64,000 bases of DNA, taken from contig CAVPWP010000004.1 of assembly GCA_963709395.1 (NCBI GenBank), positions 5,514 through 69,513 on the forward strand. The letters are read 5' to 3'. A program made the position numbers and the translations under genes. The DNA comes from CAVPWP01 sp963709395. GTDB lineage: Bacteria; Pseudomonadota; Alphaproteobacteria; Rhodobacterales; Rhodobacteraceae. The notes under the pieces are model-generated. The model was given only the letters and a program-made list of their open reading frames with translations. It was not told the origin of the DNA and did no database searches. Numbering within the stretch: position 1 is the stretch's first letter; each line of letters begins with the position of its first letter. Positions 9,741-18,406 of this stretch are shown here, one piece after another.

Positions 9741-10177
9741 GACCAGCGGCGCGCGAAGAACTCCGTAAGCGATGCGCAGAGGATCGCGCCGACGAGCGCC
9801 GCGCCGATCACTTGCGGGTCAAGCGCGATCATCGCGTAGTCCCCCATGATGATCGCCATGTCCTGCAGCGCCTCCATCGGCCCGTCGTAGTAAAGCCGCG
9901 TCGCGCGCCGGGTCATCTCGTAGCCGCCCCAGAGCAGGAGGGACCAGAACACGATGGCCGCCAGTGTCGTCAGCCCGAAGCCCATCGACGGGACATAGCC
10001 CCGCCCGGCGCCGCGCCCCATGACCCGCCAGCCCATCAGAAGGCCGAACAGAGCATTGATCGGCGACAGCAGCCCCACCTGCGAACCCTCCGGCAGCAGG
10101 GGCTTGATCAGATCGGACACGAACCACGCCAGTGCCGCGAAAACGATGGCTCCGATGAGTTTCGCGGCAGTTGGCAT
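9737..10177 (-). CDS. trgA: TrgA family membrane protein (tellurite resistance)
   Basis: A 146-residue protein with four predicted transmembrane helices (about 5-25, 38-55, 68-92 and 118-138). It matches the TrgA family by its start PTAAKLIGAIVFAALAWFVS and the central GFGLTTLAAIVFW. In R. sphaeroides trgA and trgB together with cysK contribute to high-level tellurite resistance; the biochemical role of TrgA is unknown. It is the first gene of trgA-trgB-cysK-mscS-alaX, and trgB overlaps its stop by 4 bp. Confidence 0.85.
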   Translation of the reverse strand: MPTAAKLIGAIVFAALAWFVSDLIKPLLPEGSQVGLLSPINALFGLLMGWRVMGRGAGRGYVPSMGFGLTTLAAIVFWSLLLWGGYEMTRRATRLYYDGPMEALQDMAIIMGDYAMIALDPQVIGAALVGAILCASLTEFFARRWS

Positions 10178-10180
10178 GCG

Positions 10181-11390
10181 TCAGCCCGGTCTCGTGACGG
10201 TGATCTGGATCACGTCACAGTTACCGCTGCGGAAGGTCGCGGCGCAAGACGTAAGGTAAAGATTCCACATGCGCCGGAAGCGATCGTCGAATCCCAGCCG
10301 GGCCACGTCGTCCCAGCGATCGTTGAAAACCTCGTGCCAGCGCCGCAGGGTCTGGCTGTAGCCGTCGCCGAACTCGAAGCTGCGCGCCACGCTCAGGCCC
10401 GCCTTCTCGACCTCGGCCGTCAGACGGGTCGGGGTTGGCAGCATGCCGCCCGGAAAGATGTATTTCTGGATGAAGTCGACCCCGCGCCGGTAGGTCTCCC
10501 AGCGCCGTTCGTCGACCGTGATGACCTGAAGCGCCGCGCGGCGACCGGGCTTCAGACGCTCGCGCAGGGTGTCGAAATAGACCGGCCAGTATTTCTCGCC
10601 CACCGCCTCGAACATCTCGATCGAGGCGACCCCGTCATAGGTGCCGGTCTCGTCGCGGTAATCCTGAAGCCGGAACTCCACCTGGTCCGACAGGCCCGCG
10701 CGTTCGATCCGTTCGCGGGCGAATTTCAACTGCTCCTGAGAGATGGTCAGGCCGGTAACGCGCAGTCCCCGCTCCTTCGCCGCGTATTCGGCGAACCCGC
10801 CCCAGCCGCAGCCGATCTCGAGCACGTGGTCCCCCGGCTGGAGGCCTATCTCGTCGACCATCCGCGCGTATTTCGCGGTCTGCGCCGCCTCGAGGCTCTC
10901 CTGCCCGGTGGTGAAAAGCGCCGAGGAATAGGTCATCGTGTCGTCAAGCCACAGGCTGTAGAACTCGTTCCCCAAATCGTAGTGGTACGAGATGTTCTTC
11001 TTCGCCTGCCGCTTGGTGTTGGTCTGCAACCAGAAGCGCAGCTTCTCGAAAAGCTGCACAAGCCTCTGACCGGGAAAGGAATAGCTCATGTCCCCGCCGT
11101 CGTGCAGAAGGTCCATCAGGCCCATCAGGTCAGGGGTCGTCCACCACCCGTCAAGATAGGCTTCGGAGAACCCGAGGTCGCCGTCGCGGATCAGCCGGGC
11201 GAAGCAATCCGGGTTGATGACGGTCAGATCGCCCACCGGGTCCGGGCGCGCGCCCTTCGACCCGGAAGGTGCGCCCGTCGGGAAGGTGGATGTCGAGCCG
11301 CCCGCGCTCGAGGCCTTTGGCGATCGAGAAAACCTGCGAGAAATAGCGAGGCAGGTTCTCCTGCCCCTCGGTTGTCGTCAGAACGTTCAT
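10181..11390 (-). CDS. cfa: Cyclopropane-fatty-acyl-phospholipid synthase family protein (one frameshift)
   Basis: An SAM-dependent methylene or methyl transferase acting on unsaturated phospholipid chains; the reconstructed protein is about 402 residues. The N-terminal part starts MNVLTTTEGQENLPRYFSQV at 11390. The frame breaks in the alternating GC run near 11247 and resumes as VGDLTVINPDCFARLIR. The catalytic part has YHYDLGNEFYSLWLDD, the SAM motif VLEIGCGWGGFAEYAA, and FIQKYIFPGGMLPTPTRL. The break in a GCGCGCG repeat suggests a missing base in the sequence. It lies just upstream of trgA on the same strand with a 3-bp gap. Confidence 0.85.
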
Positions 11391-11502
11391 CCACACTCCC
11401 CGTACCTCGCCCGCGAGGCTATTCCAGGCGCTTTGTCGCAAGCAACTGTTTTGGCGCGATTTCCAACTGACGTGGCGGTAAGCACACGCATGCCCAAACC
11501 TG

Positions 11503-12933
11503 TCATGCCCCCTCCTGCCCGCGCTGCGCATAGGCGTCAAGCGCGCGCCGCCGCCCGTCCTCGGGCGTCACGATCGGAGCTGGATAGGCATCGTCCGGAC
11601 TCAAGCCCCAGGACCGGGGGATCGCCTCGAAATACGACCGGGCAAGCGGGTCCGGATCGCGGCGCCCCTCGGCGATCCAGCGATCGGCATAGATGCGGCG
11701 CGGGTCGAACTTCTGCAACTGGCTGACCGGGTTGAAGACCCGGAAATAGGGCGTCGCGTCCGGGCCCGATCCGGCCGACCACTGCCAGCCCATCGCGTTC
11801 GCCGCCGGGTCCCAGTCGGCAAGGCAATCCGCGAACCAGTCCAGCCCGATCTTCCAGTGTGTCATCAGGTGCTTGGTCAGGTAGCTGGCGACGATCATCC
11901 GGGCACGGTTGTGCATCCGCCCGGTCACGTACATCTCGCGCATGGCCGCATCCACGAACTCGATCCCCGTGCGGCCGCGCAGCCAGGCGCGCACCTCGGG
12001 CGTATCGGGGTCGGTGTTCCAGGGGAACGTGTCCCACTCGGGCCGCCAGTTGCGCGTCGTGATCTGCGGGGTGTGAAACGCAAGGTGGTAGGAAAACTCG
12101 CGCCAGACGAGTTCCTTGAGGAAGGTCTCGGCTCCTGCCTTGCCCTCGTGCAGGGCGCGCAGGCCCGCGTGCCAGCACTGGCGCGGGGATATCTCGCCGT
12201 AGGTCAGGTTCTCCGACAGAAGCGAGGTGCCGTTCTGCGCGACCTGATCGCGCGCCGATGCGTAACCGGCGATGCGATGGGCGATGAAGGCCCCAAGCCG
12301 CCCCTGCGCGGCCTCCTCACCCACCACCAGATGCGGGCGCACCACCTCCGCCCCGCGGTTCATCGCGGCCGAGAGGTTCCAGTCTGCGGGATCGTCACTC
12401 TTCGGCCAGACCTTCGGCACGGGCAGGCGGGCGGGTGCGGAGAGCGCTGGCGGCACCTCGCGGTCCTTCACCGTGCGCCAGAACGGTGTGTAGACGCGGT
12501 AGGGACCGCCCTGCCCCGTGGCGACGGTCCAGGGTTCGAACAGGACATGGCCCGGATGGCTGTGCGCTTCGATCCCGTCCGCCTTGAGGCCAGCCTTGAC
12601 CGCGGTGTCGCGGGCGACAGCGTCGGGATCGTAGGCGCGCGACCAGTGCACGGTGTCCGCCCCGGTCTCGGCCACGAGCGCGCGCAGCACCTCTAGCGCG
12701 CCGCCCCGCCGGAAGATGAGGCGTGACCCCCGCGCGGCGAGGCGGTCGGCCAGCGCCTCGGCCCCGAGGCCCAGCCGCCATTTCGGACAGGCACCGTGGG
12801 TTTCGGCCACCTCGTCGAGGATGAACACGGGAATCACCGGACGGCCCGTCTCGACCGCCGCCGTCAGCGCCGGGTTGTCGGACAGCCGCAGGTCGCGGCG
12901 AACCCACCAGAGGATCGGAGATACGTCGGACAT
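11503..12933 (-). CDS. phrB: Deoxyribodipyrimidine photo-lyase (CPD photolyase, class I)
   Basis: A 476-residue light-driven DNA repair enzyme. Residues 1-130 are the Rossmann antenna domain (WWVRRDLRLSDNPAL). The FAD-binding helical domain follows with WREFSYHLAFHTP, NRARMIVASYLTKHL, and the signature DWDPAANAMGWQWSAGSG. The internal ATG at 12933 (MSDVSPILWW) is preferred to one five codons upstream because the family begins right at the first beta strand. Confidence 0.92.
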   Translation of the reverse strand: MSDVSPILWWVRRDLRLSDNPALTAAVETGRPVIPVFILDEVAETHGACPKWRLGLGAEALADRLAARGSRLIFRRGGALEVLRALVAETGADTVHWSRAYDPDAVARDTAVKAGLKADGIEAHSHPGHVLFEPWTVATGQGGPYRVYTPFWRTVKDREVPPALSAPARLPVPKVWPKSDDPADWNLSAAMNRGAEVVRPHLVVGEEAAQGRLGAFIAHRIAGYASARDQVAQNGTSLLSENLTYGEISPRQCWHAGLRALHEGKAGAETFLKELVWREFSYHLAFHTPQITTRNWRPEWDTFPWNTDPDTPEVRAWLRGRTGIEFVDAAMREMYVTGRMHNRARMIVASYLTKHLMTHWKIGLDWFADCLADWDPAANAMGWQWSAGSGPDATPYFRVFNPVSQLQKFDPRRIYADRWIAEGRRDPDPLARSYFEAIPRSWGLSPDDAYPAPIVTPEDGRRRALDAYAQRGQEGA

Positions 12934-12978
12934 GGGCCCCGGGGACACGCCCGTCGTCCGGGCCGGTTCAGTTTCTTA

Positions 12979-14205
12979 CTACAGGACGTGATCTAGCGCG
13001 GCGATCAGGCGGTCAACCTCGTCTTGGGTCGTGTAATGCACGAAACTCATCCGCAGCACGCCTTTTTCGGGGTCCACCCCCTGCGCCTGAAGCGCGCGGT
13101 GGGCGTAGAAATCCCCGCCGTCGCAGAGCATCCCAAGCGCCACCAGCTCTGCCGCCGCATCGGCCCCCGGACGACCGAGTTCGACCGCCACGGTGGGCGC
13201 CCGGCGCACGGCGTCGGAGGGGCCAAGCAAACGGACCGAATTCTTCGCGGCCAGATGGTCAAGCAGCGGCTGCAAGAGCCGCACCTCATGCGCACGCATC
13301 ATGTCGTGGACGGCGGCGGCACGGGCCTGGGGCGCGGCCTCTCCTCCGACATGTCGGGCGTAAAGCGCGTCGACATAGTCGGCCATGCCGGCCGAGGCCG
13401 CGACCTGCGCGTGATCCGGTCCCGCCGGGGTAAACCGCTTGTAAAGCGTGCCCGCGTTGAAATAGTGCCCCTGGTTCGGCAACGCCTCGGCCAAAGCGCG
13501 GCGAATCACCATGATCCCCTGGTGCGGCCCATAGGTCTTGTAGGCCGAGAAAAGATAGATATCCGCCCCCAGCGCACCGACGTCGGGAAAGCCGTGCGGC
13601 GCATAGCTCACGCCGTCGACACAGACCACAGCACCCGCCGCGTGGACCTTCGCGGTGATCGCGGCCACGTCGTTCACCTCGCCCACCACGTTCGAGCAGT
13701 GTGGAAAGCACACAAGCCTGACCCGGTCGTCCAGCAGCGCGTCCAGCCCGGCGGGGTCGAGGTGCCCGGTCTCGGGGTCGATCCGCCATTCGCGCAGCTC
13801 GATCCCCTCGTCCGACAGCCGTCGCCAGGGGCCGCTGTTGGCTTCGTGATCCTGGTTGGTGACGACGATGGCGTCGCCCGGCCGCAGGTGCTTTCGGAAG
13901 GCCTGGGCGAGGACATAGGTGTTTTGCGTGGTCGAGGGTCCGAACGACACCTCGTCCGTCGCCACGCCAAGCATCGCCGCCAGCCGCGCGCGCGCCTCGT
14001 CCATCTCCTCGCCACCCTTGCGCGAGGCGTCGTAGGCCGCATAGGGCTGCACCTTGCGTTCGCGGTAGAACCGCGTCAGCCGGTCGATCACCTGCACGCA
14101 AGGCAGCGACCCGCCCGCGTTCTCGAGAAAGACCTTGCCCTTGAGATCCGGCGTTTCGAGCCCGGGAAACTGCGCGCGGACAAAATCGGTATCGAGGGCC
14201 GTCAT
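12979..14205 (-). CDS. Class V aminotransferase / cysteine desulfurase-like PLP enzyme
   Basis: A 408-residue fold-type I PLP enzyme. It shows VFLENAGGSLP at the N-terminus, the cofactor-stacking His in NQDHEANSGPW, the Asp in VVCVDGVSYAPHG and the probable PLP lysine in FSAYKTYGPHQG. It resembles the CsdA/SufS-like subgroup, but no suf genes adjoin it and no conserved reactive cysteine loop is evident, so the substrate is unknown. Its start overlaps the acuI stop by ATGA, so the two are co-transcribed. Confidence 0.8.
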   Translation of the reverse strand: MTALDTDFVRAQFPGLETPDLKGKVFLENAGGSLPCVQVIDRLTRFYRERKVQPYAAYDASRKGGEEMDEARARLAAMLGVATDEVSFGPSTTQNTYVLAQAFRKHLRPGDAIVVTNQDHEANSGPWRRLSDEGIELREWRIDPETGHLDPAGLDALLDDRVRLVCFPHCSNVVGEVNDVAAITAKVHAAGAVVCVDGVSYAPHGFPDVGALGADIYLFSAYKTYGPHQGIMVIRRALAEALPNQGHYFNAGTLYKRFTPAGPDHAQVAASAGMADYVDALYARHVGGEAAPQARAAAVHDMMRAHEVRLLQPLLDHLAAKNSVRLLGPSDAVRRAPTVAVELGRPGADAAAELVALGMLCDGGDFYAHRALQAQGVDPEKGVLRMSFVHYTTQDEVDRLIAALDHVL

Positions 14206-15195
14206 GCGTTGACGTCCACCACGACCCGGCCTTTCACCTGTCCCTTCAGGATGTCAGCGCCGAGGCGTGGCAGGTCCTCGAGCGTGGCGGGTTCGATCAT
14301 CGCCTCGAGCTTGTCCATCGGCAGGTCGCGGGCAACCCTTTCCCAGGCGCGCAGACGGTTCTCGTAGGGCTGCATGACGCTGTCGATGCCCAGAAGGTTC
14401 ACGCCGCGCAGGATGAACGGAAGGACCGTCGCGGGAAGCTGCGCGCCGCCGGCAAGGCCCGACGGCGGCGACGGAGCAGCCGTATTTCATCTGCCCCAGC
14501 ACCCGCGCCAGCATCGCGCCGCCCACCGCGTCGACGCAACCCGCCCAGGTCTCGGATTCGAGCGGGCGCTTGACGGTTTCGGCGATCTCGTCGCGCGCCA
14601 CGATCCGCGTCGCCCCCAGATCACGCAGGTAGGGTTCCGTCTCGGGCCGTCCGGTGACGGCCGCGACCTCGTATCCAAGCCGTCCAAGGATGGCCGTCGC
14701 GACCGAGCCGACGCCCCCCGCCGCCCCGGTCACGAGGACCGGGCCCTTCCCCGGCTCGAGCCCGTGATCCTCAAGCGCCATGACCGCCAGCATTGCCGTC
14801 AGCCCCGCCGTGCCCACCGCCATGGCCTGCCGCGTGGTCAGCCCCTTGGGCAACGGGACCAGCCAGTCGGCCTTGACCCGCGCCTTCTGCGCGTAGCCGC
14901 CCCAATGCACCTCGCCCACGCGCCAGCCGGTCAGTACGACCCGGTCACCGGGCGCATAGCGCGGATCGTCCGAGGCCTCGACGGTTCCGGCGAAATCGAT
15001 TCCGGGAACATGCGGATAGGTCCGCACAAGCCCGCCCCCGCCGGGCGACAGGCACAGCCCGTCCTTGTAGTTCACCGTCGAATATTCGACCGCGACGGTG
15101 ACATCGCCCGCAGGCAGCCTGTCCTCGCCGATCTCCTCGATCCGTGCCGCGGCGGGGCCGTCCCCCTCCTTGTCGACGATCAGTGCCTTGAACAT
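14202..15195 (-). CDS. acuI: Acryloyl-CoA reductase AcuI / YhdH-type MDR oxidoreductase (one frameshift)
   Basis: A medium-chain reductase of about 330 residues using NADPH. It starts MFKALIVDKEGDGPAAARIE, with STVNYKDGLCLS, VPGIDFAGTV, the nucleotide loop TGAAGGVGSVA and the ending ILKGQVKGRVVVDV. An extra C in the CCC run at 14458-14460 moves the frame; correct reading gives AAVGLAGGAQLPATVLPFIL. In Rhodobacteraceae AcuI reduces toxic acryloyl-CoA from DMSP or propionate-type metabolism. The class V aminotransferase is coupled downstream, and a binding-protein gene is divergent upstream. Confidence 0.85.
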
Positions 15196-15518
15196 TCCTG
15201 GTTCCTTCTGTCAGTCGGTGTCGGGCAACGGAATAAGGCCGGGGTCTGCCGGCCGCGCGCCATCGTCGGGGCTTCAGGTCGCACTGCGCCCGACCCGCCG
15301 TCAAGGCCGGTATTCGAGATCACCACAATCCGCTTTTCCGCCAAAGACCCCGTGAGCATCGGATTCCAAAGCGCCACCTTGCCGGGCAGTGGGCGTTTCA
15401 ACGAAGCGGCATCTGATGAACTTAACGTCAACCGCCTGTTTTTCGTTCAGTTGCGGTTGTCGTCCAAGCGGGAGGTCAATAACTCTATAGGAGGACAAGC
15501 ACCAATTGGGGAGTTGAC
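15196..15518. promoter_or_regulatory. Divergent promoter region between acuI and the PotD-like gene
   Basis: 323 bp with no supported gene. It must hold the promoters of both divergent genes. On the right side, GGGGAG lies 5 bases before the ATG at 15519 and a further GGAGG lies near 15490. No clear operator was recognised. Confidence 0.5.
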
Positions 15519-16571
15519 ATGAAACGCTTGAACCTTCTCGCCGGAGCCTCGGCCCTCGCCTTCGCGGCGACCGCGGCCGGCGCAGCCGATCCCGACCTGA
15601 CCATCTTCACATGGTCGGGTTTCGAAGAAGACGGCTACTGGCAAGGCTACGCCGCAGAATATGGCGATGCGCCCACTTTCACCTTCTTCGGCGCCGAGGA
15701 CGAGGCCTTTCAGAAGCTTCGCTCGGGCTTCCGGGCCGATGTCGCGCATCCCTGCCCGCAGTCGGTGTCGAAATGGTACGAAGCCGGCCTGATCGAACCC
15801 TGGGACATCTCGAAGATTCCGAACTACGAAAAGGTGGCGGATTTCTATAAGAACGCCGACGTTCTGACCGTGGACGGAGAAGTCTACTTCATCCCGGGCG
15901 ACAGCGGCGCCACGGCGATCGCCTACAACACCGACGAGATCACCGAAGAGCAGGTGTCGACCCTCGAGGTCTTTGCCGACCCTGCTCTTGCCGGCCGCAT
16001 CTCGCTGCCCGACAACGTCGACGACGTCTATGCCCTGGCCCTGCTGGCCAACGGCATCAGCGACTGGACCGACATCACGATGGACGACGTGGCGGCCGCC
16101 AGCGACTGGCTGCGCGGGGTGCATGAGAACGTGCGCACCTACTGGACCGACGGCGCCGAACTGGGGCAACTGATGGCCACGGGCGAGGTCCTTGTCGCCT
16201 GGTCGTGGAACGAAACGCCGGTGAACATGCGCGAGGAAGGCATCCCGATCGCTTTCAAGCGCGACCCCGCCGAAGGGTCGAGCATCTGGACCTGCGGGTT
16301 CGTGAACCTCGTCGACGGACCCGGATCGGAAGACAAGGTGCACTTCTGGGCAAACCAGTGGCTGGACGCACCGGTGGCCGAATACATCGTGGGCGAGTGG
16401 GGCTATGGCCACTCGAACCAGGAAGCGATGGCAAGCTACACTCTCGAAGAACTCACCGAGGCCGGTCTTCAGCCGATCGAGAACGTGCCGCTGCTGGCGC
16501 AGCTGCCGATGGACAACATGATCCGCGAGGCGATGATCGCCGAATTCGAAAGGATCAAGGCCGGGTTCTGA
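15519..16571 (+). CDS. PotD/PotF-type ABC transporter substrate-binding protein
   Basis: A 350-residue periplasmic protein with a signal peptide (MKRLNLLAGASALAFAATAA, cleaved after AGA). The mature start DPDLTIFTWSGFEEDGYWQG is typical of spermidine/putrescine-type binding proteins, with DVAHPCPQSVSKWYEAGLIE and WSWNETPVNM lining the expected site. It should bind a polyamine or related amine. No permease or ATPase gene adjoins it, and a strong terminator follows, so it is transcribed alone; partners must lie elsewhere. Confidence 0.87.
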   Translation: MKRLNLLAGASALAFAATAAGAADPDLTIFTWSGFEEDGYWQGYAAEYGDAPTFTFFGAEDEAFQKLRSGFRADVAHPCPQSVSKWYEAGLIEPWDISKIPNYEKVADFYKNADVLTVDGEVYFIPGDSGATAIAYNTDEITEEQVSTLEVFADPALAGRISLPDNVDDVYALALLANGISDWTDITMDDVAAASDWLRGVHENVRTYWTDGAELGQLMATGEVLVAWSWNETPVNMREEGIPIAFKRDPAEGSSIWTCGFVNLVDGPGSEDKVHFWANQWLDAPVAEYIVGEWGYGHSNQEAMASYTLEELTEAGLQPIENVPLLAQLPMDNMIREAMIAEFERIKAGF

Positions 16572-16597
16572 TCCCGACCCGTTCTTCTGCGTAGCGG

Positions 16598-16629
16598 AAA
16601 AGCCGCACCTTCCGGGGTGCGGCTTTTTT
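16598..16629 (+). terminator. Rho-independent terminator of the PotD-like gene
   Basis: AAAAGCCGCACC pairs perfectly with GGTGCGGCTTTT across a 6-base loop, and the stem runs straight into a run of T residues 25 bp after the stop codon. Confidence 0.93.
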
Positions 16630-16697
16630 GTTGTGAACCGTTTTGCATCGCCAAACGTATCACTAATCAGACAACAAAACTGTCAGGACAAGTTGAC

Positions 16698-17051
16698 ATG
16701 ATCGAGATGGTGAACGTCGCGCTGGCCCTACTTTCGGTTGCCCTTGGCGCATTCGGGTGGCTCGCGCCACGCTACACGATGGCCCTTCTGGACCTGCAAC
16801 CGGTGGGATCCTCCATGGGACATTCCGAAATCCGGGCGGTTTCGGGCGCGCTTTTCATCGGGCTTGGCCTCGGGGCGATCTTTCTGGCGGAACCCTTCGC
16901 CTTCGCCATGCTGGGCTTCGCCTGGGCGGGGGCCGCGATCGGGCGGCTGACCTCGATCCTGGCCGATCCCGCGCCGACGCGGCGCACCCATACCTTTTTC
17001 GCGGTCGAGGCGGTGGTGGCCTTCCTCCTCCTGACGCTCAACCTCGGCTAG
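16698..17051 (+). CDS. DUF4345 family membrane protein
   Basis: A 117-residue protein with about four transmembrane helices (4-20, 49-65, 70-88 and 100-115). The stretch SEIRAVSGALFIGLGLG matches the glycine-rich DUF4345 core. The ATG at 16698 starts the first helix; longer upstream reading runs through the preceding terminator. Function unknown. It ends overlapping the convergent P450 gene by 4 bp. Confidence 0.7.
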   Translation: MIEMVNVALALLSVALGAFGWLAPRYTMALLDLQPVGSSMGHSEIRAVSGALFIGLGLGAIFLAEPFAFAMLGFAWAGAAIGRLTSILADPAPTRRTHTFFAVEAVVAFLLLTLNLG

Positions 17052-18406
17052 GGAGCACTGTCCCCCACCGGCTCCAGCCGAAGCCGGATGCCGTCGCGGG
17101 ACCGCACGGTCAGGAAGGCCACGGGCGTGGGCATATGGCCCGGCACCGGCGACACGCGAAATCGCGCCAGAAGATGCGCAAGGATCACCACCGCCTCGGC
17201 CATGGCGAACCCCGCACCGGGACAGACCCGCGGCCCGGCCGAGAACGGCAGATAGGCGTCGCGCTGCGCCCCACGCTGCGCGTCGTCGCGCCAGCGGTCG
17301 GGGCGGAAGGCGTCGGGGTCGGGCCAGTGCCGGTCGTTTCGATGCAGATGCCAGGGCGAGATCACGACCTGTGTGCCGCGCGGCAGGTCCCGGTCGCGGA
17401 ACCGCTCGGGGCCTGACGCCTCGCGCACCATCATCGGCACCGGTGGATAGAGCCTCAACGTCTCGCGCACAACGTCGCGGGTGAAGGCCAGGTTCGACAG
17501 GCCGGCGAAATCCGGGGCCTGCAGGAAGGCCTTTGCCTCGGCCCGCACCCGGTCCTGCGCCGATGGATCGCAGGCCAGGAGATAGAGCGCCCAGGCCAGC
17601 GCCGAGGCGCTGGTCTCGTGGCCCGCCAGAAAGAAGATCGCCACCTGGTCGGCCATCTCGGCGGCGCTGAACGGCCGGCCATCCAGCGTGTCGGGCGTCG
17701 TCATGATCTTGGTGGCCAGGTCGTCGGGCGCCCGGCCCTCTGCGATGGCGACCCGTCGCGCCTCGGTCATCGCGCCGACCAGCCGCCGGATCGTCGCGGC
17801 GGCGTCGCGGGCTGCGCGCCGCGGACCGGGGGACAGCCAGTCCGGCAGCGGGACGAAGGCCGCAGGCGTCACCAGCGGCTGCGCGCGCTGATAGGCGCGA
17901 AAGGCGGCGAAGACTTCGGCCGCGACCCGGTCCTCGATCGGGACCGAAAAGAGCGCGCGAAAGATCACGTCGGCCGTGGCATGGGCTGTCACTTCCTCGA
18001 TCTCGACCTCGCCGGGAGAGAGCCGCCCGATCGCGGCCTTGGCCGCTGCCAGCATCGCCGGCAGGCTGTCGCGCAGACGTCCGCCCTCGAAGGCCGGGTC
18101 GATGATGCGGCGCTGACGCTCCCATTCGGCGCCATTGGCGAGGAACACCGACCGCCCCAGAAGCGGGCGCAGCCCCCGGGCCAGCCGCATCGACTTGGGA
18201 AACGCCTTCGGCCGCTCGCGCAGGACGATCCGGATCAGGTCGGGGTCGTTGATCAGCACCGACCGGAAGAAGGGCGTGCGGAACACGGCCATCCGCGCCC
18301 GGTAGAGATGCCCGGGATGCGACGAGAGCATGTCCTGTCGGAACAGCCGCACATAGCGCCAGAACGGCACCCGGCGCGGCCGCGAGGCGGGCTTGGGCGG
18401 GATCAT
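17048..18406 (-). CDS. Cytochrome P450
   Basis: A 452-residue soluble haem monooxygenase. The I-helix oxygen motif is FLAGHETSASAL (about 255), the ExxR motif is ETLRLYPPVP, PDAFRPDRW is the PERF-equivalent, and the haem loop PFSAGPRVCPGAGFAM carries the proximal cysteine. It begins at an ATG overlapping the stop of the membrane hydrolase gene (ATGA), so the two are translationally coupled. No ferredoxin or reductase gene lies nearby. The substrate is unknown; the hydrophobic N-terminus and hydrolase partner hint at a lipid-like substrate (inference). Confidence 0.92.
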   Translation of the reverse strand: MIPPKPASRPRRVPFWRYVRLFRQDMLSSHPGHLYRARMAVFRTPFFRSVLINDPDLIRIVLRERPKAFPKSMRLARGLRPLLGRSVFLANGAEWERQRRIIDPAFEGGRLRDSLPAMLAAAKAAIGRLSPGEVEIEEVTAHATADVIFRALFSVPIEDRVAAEVFAAFRAYQRAQPLVTPAAFVPLPDWLSPGPRRAARDAAATIRRLVGAMTEARRVAIAEGRAPDDLATKIMTTPDTLDGRPFSAAEMADQVAIFFLAGHETSASALAWALYLLACDPSAQDRVRAEAKAFLQAPDFAGLSNLAFTRDVVRETLRLYPPVPMMVREASGPERFRDRDLPRGTQVVISPWHLHRNDRHWPDPDAFRPDRWRDDAQRGAQRDAYLPFSAGPRVCPGAGFAMAEAVVILAHLLARFRVSPVPGHMPTPVAFLTVRSRDGIRLRLEPVGDSAP

